Notes under the pieces: generated by a model | The model's input: only the letters and a program-made list of their open reading frames with translations | Database searches by the model: none | What the model was told of the DNA's origin: nothing | Made by a program: the position numbers and the translations under genes | In this document: piece by piece, positions 19,225-23,016 of the stretch | Numbering within the stretch: position 1 is the first letter of the stretch | Layout: the number at the start of each line of letters is the position of its first letter | DNA from: Calcarisporiella thermophila CBS 279.70 | Lineage: Eukaryota; Calcarisporiellomycota | Reading direction: 5' to 3' | NCBI RefSeq assembly: GCF_041956535.1 | Contig: NW_027192213.1 | Coordinates: forward strand, 543,735-566,750 | Length of the DNA: 23,016 bases

Positions 19225-19507
19225 TTCGAACCCCACTTCTCCCACTAGCACTTACTCTTAGTTTGTGGCTGCTATCCACTTGATTAGAAGCTGAGTCTTG
19301 ATTATTGAAAAGATCGCTCCTACGATAAGTACAAAGATTACATCGGTTTCACGTACAGGCTATTGACGACAACTACGATACACTCATATCGATTGAACGC
19401 CTATCTATCAAGGACCTATATCTCGTTATGTTAAGTCCATTGACATTAACTTCATGTAATATATGGAAATTAAATAAAAGTTTCCATTGATTGATCAAAA
19501 AAAGAAG
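19225..19507 (+). mobile_element. tRNA-derived SINE, family S1, copy b (5' truncated)
   Basis: Starts at the T-arm of the tRNA-like head (GTGGGTTCGAACCCCACTTC) and runs about 280 bases to CATTGATTGATCAAAAAAA. By eye it is roughly 90% or more identical to the minus-strand copy at 20320-20602: shared blocks include TTGATTATTGAAAAGATCGC, CATCGGTTTCACGTACA, CAAGGACCTATATCTCGTTA and TCCATTGACATTAACTTCA. Near the end, TGGAAA and TTTCCA can pair around AATAAA. No long open frame. No clear target duplication found. Confidence 0.83.
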
Positions 19508-19577
19508 TTTATCAATGTTTCTCTTTAATGTAATTCTTCTCTTATTTTAGTTATACTCAGTTTTAGTTAGAAACACT

Positions 19578-20270
19578 NNNNNNNNNNNNNNNNNNNNNNN
19601 NNNNNNNNNNNNNNNNNNNNNNNNNNNNNNNNNNNNNNNNNNNNNNNNNNNNNNNNNNNNNNNNNNNNNNNNNNNNNNNNNNNNNNNNNNNNNNNNNNNN
19701 NNNNNNNNNNNNNNNNNNNNNNNNNNNNNNNNNNNNNNNNNNNNNNNNNNNNNNNNNNNNNNNNNNNNNNNNNNNNNNNNNNNNNNNNNNNNNNNNNNNN
19801 NNNNNNNNNNNNNNNNNNNNNNNNNNNNNNNNNNNNNNNNNNNNNNNNNNNNNNNNNNNNNNNNNNNNNNNNNNNNNNNNNNNNNNNNNNNNNNNNNNNN
19901 NNNNNNNNNNNNNNNNNNNNNNNNNNNNNNNNNNNNNNNNNNNNNNNNNNNNNNNNNNNNNNNNNNNNNNNNNNNNNNNNNNNNNNNNNNNNNNNNNNNN
20001 NNNNNNNNNNNNNNNNNNNNNNNNNNNNNNNNNNNNNNNNNNNNNNNNNNNNNNNNNNNNNNNNNNNNNNNNNNNNNNNNNNNNNNNNNNNNNNNNNNNN
20101 NNNNNNNNNNNNNNNNNNNNNNNNNNNNNNNNNNNNNNNNNNNNNNNNNNNNNNNNNNNNNNNNNNNNNNNNNNNNNNNNNNNNNNNNNNNNNNNNNNNN
20201 NNNNNNNNNNNNNNNNNNNNNNNNNNNNNNNNNNNNNNNNNNNNNNNNNNNNNNNNNNNNNNNNNNNNNN
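19578..20270. other. Assembly gap (693 N)
   Basis: All bases are N. The flanking S1 SINE copies in opposite orientation are a likely cause of the assembly break. Confidence 1.
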
Positions 20271-20298
20271 AGTCCACTACACTAACCCTCCCCCCGGA
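20271..20298 (-). repeat. 5' head of another S1 SINE copy at the gap edge
   Basis: On the minus strand this reads CCGGGGGGAGGGTTAGTGTAG then TGGACT, matching the head of copy a (positions 9-36) and containing an A-box-like TAGTGTAGTGG. Its GGGGGGA can pair with the TTCCCCC found after the T-arm in copies a and c, completing a tRNA acceptor stem. The rest of this copy is in the gap. Confidence 0.6.
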
Positions 20299-20303
20299 CC
20301 GAA

Positions 20304-20618
20304 GACTTAAGATAGTAATTTTTGATCAATCAATGGAAACTTTTATTTAATTTCCATATATTACATGAAGTTAATGTCAATGGACTTAACGAGATATAGG
20401 TCCTTGATCGATAGACTTTCAATCGATATGCGTGTATCGTAGTTGTCGTGTATAGCATGTACGTGAAACCGATGTAATCTTTTGTACTTATCGTAAGGGC
20501 GATCTTTTCAATAATCAAGACTCAGCTTCTGATCAAGTGGATAGCAGTCACAAACTTAGAGTAAGTGCTGGTGGGGGAAGTGGGATTCGAACCCACGCCG
20601 TTGACTTAAGATAGTAAT
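20304..20618 (-). mobile_element. tRNA-derived SINE, family S1, copy c, with perfect 16-base target duplication
   Basis: GACTTAAGATAGTAAT occurs exactly at 20304-20319 and 20603-20618. Between them lies the SINE, 20320-20602, on the minus strand: AACGGC, T-arm GTGGG-TTCGAAT-CCCAC, TTCCCCC-A-CCA, the 210-base S1 body, then TTGATTGATCAAAAA. The exact duplication plus A-ending 3' terminus shows insertion by LINE-type target-primed reverse transcription and suggests a fairly recent event. It is 5' truncated compared with copy a, lacking the D-arm/A-box part, so it is probably not transcribable from its own promoter. Confidence 0.9.
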
Positions 20619-20681
20619 CGGATAAGCGGGATACGTATATTATCTCAACACCTCCCAATCTTCCACACAACAACATAATAA

Positions 20682-20698
20682 GCTCTAGTGGCGTAATT

Positions 20699-20738
<40 letters not shown>

Positions 20739-20755
20739 GAGTCCACCCTTGAGCG
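20682..20755 (+). tRNA. tRNA-Asn (GUU), copy 1
   Basis: 74 bases: acceptor GCTCTAG with CTTGAGC (one U-U mismatch at 5:68), D-arm GCGTAATTGGTTAGCGC, anticodon stem TTCGG/CCGAA around CTGTTAA (anticodon GUU), T-arm GGTGG-TTCGAGT-CCACC, discriminator G. No intron. ATTTTAA lies about 10 bases downstream as a Pol III stop. Decodes AAC/AAU. Confidence 0.95.
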
Positions 20756-21815
20756 AAAATTATATTTTAATCTATATATATATGATACATAAATAAAACA
20801 AGCTGGAAGTCTTTGTTTTTTTTTAAAATAAAGGCATTGTATCTGCGTATTATTTTGAGAAAGAGATCCCTGTCGTAGCTAATTCGCTTGACAATTGAAG
20901 ATTATATCAATCTAAGTTTTAGCAAGAATGCCAGTATAGCCAAAATTTTCGAATTATTTAATAAATTCAATAGAAATGCCTGTGAATCTCCATGAAAAAC
21001 CATTATCATCAATCCTAGAAAGGTTTTTCGACTCAATTGTACCCCATATTTCTAAATTTTTCTAGGCCCTAATTAAACAATTTTCTTATACCAGATTAAT
21101 TGAATGAAATATATATCTAAAGTTGTGGTATAATGAGATCTTTTATACATCATACAAGTGGCATTTTTATGTATGTTTTTGGAGTGGCTCTAGTCTGATA
21201 TCCATTCGGCCTGCTTCCAAAAATTCTTAGTTCGCATTCTGACACATCCTTATAGCTATTTCTTTTTGACTTCTTTCATCCCCGCTGTATTGGTTGGGCG
21301 TTCGTCCGAGGCCGCCCTTCATGATAAGTTCATTCATGTTCCGGATATACCCTGAAATTGCTCAGTCTCTTTCGCGATCTTATCAGGGACTCTTTGTTTT
21401 CTCTTAACTTCTTTGGTTGAGGATCCACTAAGACAAAATTGACATTTTATTCAATTATGGCGGAGAATGAGTTTACAGTCTTTCATATTCCTATTATAAG
21501 GAGGATTATTGTACTGAGTCGTATTAGCAGATGCTTGTGTTCACCAGAAAGAAAAAAATTCTGATATCAAGTATTTATCGAGTGGTATGTAGTTGAAAGA
21601 GGTCATAAATAAAGAAAGACATGTAAAAAAAAAATATAGTAATTTATTGAATGTAGGGAAAAGAATTAGATGATAAGAAGTATTTCCTTTAGTCGTTATC
21701 TAAAGATAATAAAAAGGATCGCAATTGAAGGTTATGAGGAGAGATGTGTTTTTGTAATTAATTCTAATAAATAGTATGATTTACTCAAAATTTAAGATAT
21801 AGAGGTAAAAAATTT
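20756..21815. other. Spacer between the two inverted tRNA-Asn genes; no gene recognised
   Basis: About 1.06 kb, AT-rich apart from a more GC-balanced part at 21190-21440. That part on the minus strand shows a short open stretch (MNELIMKGGLGRTPNQYSG) that I cannot assign; it could be a decayed transposon frame. A minus-strand T-run at 21805-21812 (AAAAAATT on plus) ends the second tRNA. Confidence 0.45.
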
Positions 21816-21832
21816 CGCTCAAGGGTGGACTC

Positions 21833-21872
<40 letters not shown>

Positions 21873-21889
21873 AATTACGCCACTAGAGC
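21816..21889 (-). tRNA. tRNA-Asn (GUU), copy 2, identical and inverted
   Basis: The 74 bases are identical to the copy at 20682-20755, including the U-U mismatch in the acceptor stem, but on the other strand. Flanking sequences are unrelated, so the similarity is restricted to the gene. A run of six T follows the gene on the minus strand as Pol III stop. Confidence 0.95.
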
Positions 21890-22156
21890 ATATCATACTG
21901 AAATTGTTAGAATCGTATCGAGGCATTTGCAGTAGGACAACCAAGCTAAGCCACGTAATCCCTCAAGCCCTGCTATTTCGGAGCATTATCGGAGCATTAT
22001 TAAGTAATCGTTGTAATGTAATTCTTTTAGTATATATTGAACAGAACTCCCACTATAGTAAAGGGAGACACCCTAAGTTCCAGATAGTATTCTTGTTTAA
22101 TAAACCAGTAATTATCTTAACTATCCTCGCATGTACTACGCAGATTCTAACAAAAT

Positions 22157-22571
22157 TGTTGTGAGGAGAATTGGCACAATATGGAATTATGGCGCAGTAG
22201 GAGGAAAGGAGGCTTGGTTTTGGTGGCTTATTTTTCTTTTACACTTCTTTAAGTTCTTGGGATGGTTTTATTAGTATATTTATTAGCTTACGGTTACGGT
22301 TAACATATTTTTCCTTGATTACCTCATTATATTTTTATTATCTTGTTTACATTTATATTTGTGGTACGTTATCTTTAGTATAAAAGGGAAACATCTTTGT
22401 TTACAATAAAACGAGTGCTATTTTTGTTTTGGGATAGAACCGGATTACTTTACAATCCACTTTGTGTCGTTTATTAGCCTTCTGAAGTGTTTACGGAAGG
22501 ACAATCAAGAGCTTAGGGATAGCTAGAGGATTGTCAGGATAGACCTTATTAGTCTATTACTCGACGCAACA
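22157..22571 (+). repeat. Solo LTR, family LTR1, copy C
   Basis: 415 bases from TGTTGTGAGG to GACGCAACA, flanked by AAAT (22153-22156 and 22572-22575). TATAAAAGGG at 22379-22388 is the likely promoter box, with AATAAA at 22405-22410 soon after. The right half matches copies A and B closely (GTGTCGTTTATTAG, TCTGAAGTGTTTACGGAAGG, AGAGCTTAGGGATAGCTAGA); the left half (U3) is different. No internal retrotransposon sequence adjoins. Confidence 0.87.
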
Positions 22572-22576
22572 AAATG

Positions 22577-22824
22577 TGTCATAACTCGAGTCACATATCA
22601 AGCTATCCCAACGATATTCAAGCTCCGACAATAATTAGGAACTAGTTATAAACCAATATTCATTAGCTTTACTAGTTAACAGGTTATATAGTTACTATAT
22701 CATATAGTATAAAAGGAACACTCTAATGAGAACTTCGAACATACACACCTTGTTCTTGAATAAACCTATAGTTTTACCTATGTTCCCCGAGTATCCCCTA
22801 GTTATATCGCTCTAGTTTATGACA
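22577..22824 (+). repeat. Solo LTR, family LTR2, copy C
   Basis: 248 bases from TGTCATAAC to TTATGACA, flanked by AATG (22573-22576 and 22825-22828). TATAAAAGG at 22708-22716 and AATAAA at 22759-22764. Its inverse, of the same length and differing at few positions, is at 13211-13458, which points to a young family. It begins six bases after LTR1 copy C ends. Confidence 0.9.
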
Positions 22825-22825
22825 A

Positions 22826-23016
22826 ATGTTACGAGGATATTGGTTTTTGGTACGGAGAAGTCACGTAAGCAGTCACTCTGAGATTCGGGGAGTGAAGAGG
22901 GATCCTTCACTCTGCTGGGAATACCCTTTAACACGAAGAGCATCTTCCCGGGAAAGCTACTTCGAAGAATTGAGAACCAAGTTACAAAAGACCGTCGAGA
23001 CATGGAAAACGAGATC
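22826..23016 (+). other. Open frame running off the right edge, unassigned
   Basis: From ATG 22826 the frame stays open to the window end (63 codons): MLRGYWFLVRRSHV at the start and ESYFEELRTKLQKTVETWK near the end, the latter helix-like and charged. The ATG sits in the LTR2 target duplication. I recognise no family. Base composition is more balanced than in the surrounding spacers, so a gene or element fragment is possible, but chance cannot be excluded. Confidence 0.3.

Noticed and set aside
20330-20518. 62-codon minus-strand frame
   Set aside because: It lies inside S1 SINE copy c, and copy b does not keep a comparable protein.
21904-22164. 86-codon plus-strand frame next to tRNA-Asn
   Set aside because: It starts at TTG, ends inside LTR1 copy C, and matches nothing I recognise.
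1-23016. CRISPR arrays, operons, riboswitches or a bacterial-type defence system
   Set aside because: Introns, eukaryotic gene families, SINEs and Pol III tRNA genes show a eukaryotic nuclear sequence; no regularly spaced repeats were seen.

Overview
This is a piece of a repeat-rich, AT-rich fungal nuclear genome assembled with gaps (two runs of N, 9221-9982 and 19578-20270). The evidence for a fungus is the protein-coding set (a SAP30 Sin3-binding subunit, a CON7-type zinc-finger factor, a Bateman/CBS protein and a Fab1 lipid kinase), all split by short 58-126 nt introns with GT..AG ends. The CON7 finger and its tail look to me more like the versions of basidiomycetes or early-diverging fungi than the filamentous-ascomycete form, but this is a judgement from memory and the species is not identified.

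Layout. 1-170: tRNA-derived SINE (family S1). 1383-1931 (-): SAP30-like gene, divergent from 2607-3818 (+), a CON7-like C2H2 regulator. 4958-6042 (-): CBS-domain protein, convergent with the CON7 gene. 6750-13460: a dense graveyard of mobile elements: LINE fragments sharing a structured 3' tail, a second tRNA-derived SINE family (S2) that carries the LINE's terminal tail, a Tc1/mariner-like MITE inserted in a LINE, a broken Ty3/gypsy integrase, an element carrying only LINE ORF1, and LTRs of two families. 13470-13542: tRNA-Lys(UUU), with an LTR inserted a few bases upstream. 14393-18781 (+): eight-exon Fab1-type phosphatidylinositol-3-phosphate 5-kinase gene of 1291 codons that lacks the FYVE domain and most of the chaperonin-like domain. 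19062-20755: tRNA-Asp, two S1 SINEs in inverted orientation around a gap, and tRNA-Asn. 21816-21889 (-): a second, identical tRNA-Asn. 22157-22824: two solo LTRs side by side.

Nothing here forms an operon-like system; the genes are ordinary regulatory and membrane-traffic genes. The most informative material is in the repeats. The LINE/SINE 3' tail shows compensatory stem changes between copies (GGTAGG/CCTACC, GGCGGG/CCCGCC, GAAAGG/CCTTTC), and exact target-site duplications allow the insertion order to be read. All intron boundaries and family names were assigned by eye, without a database search.
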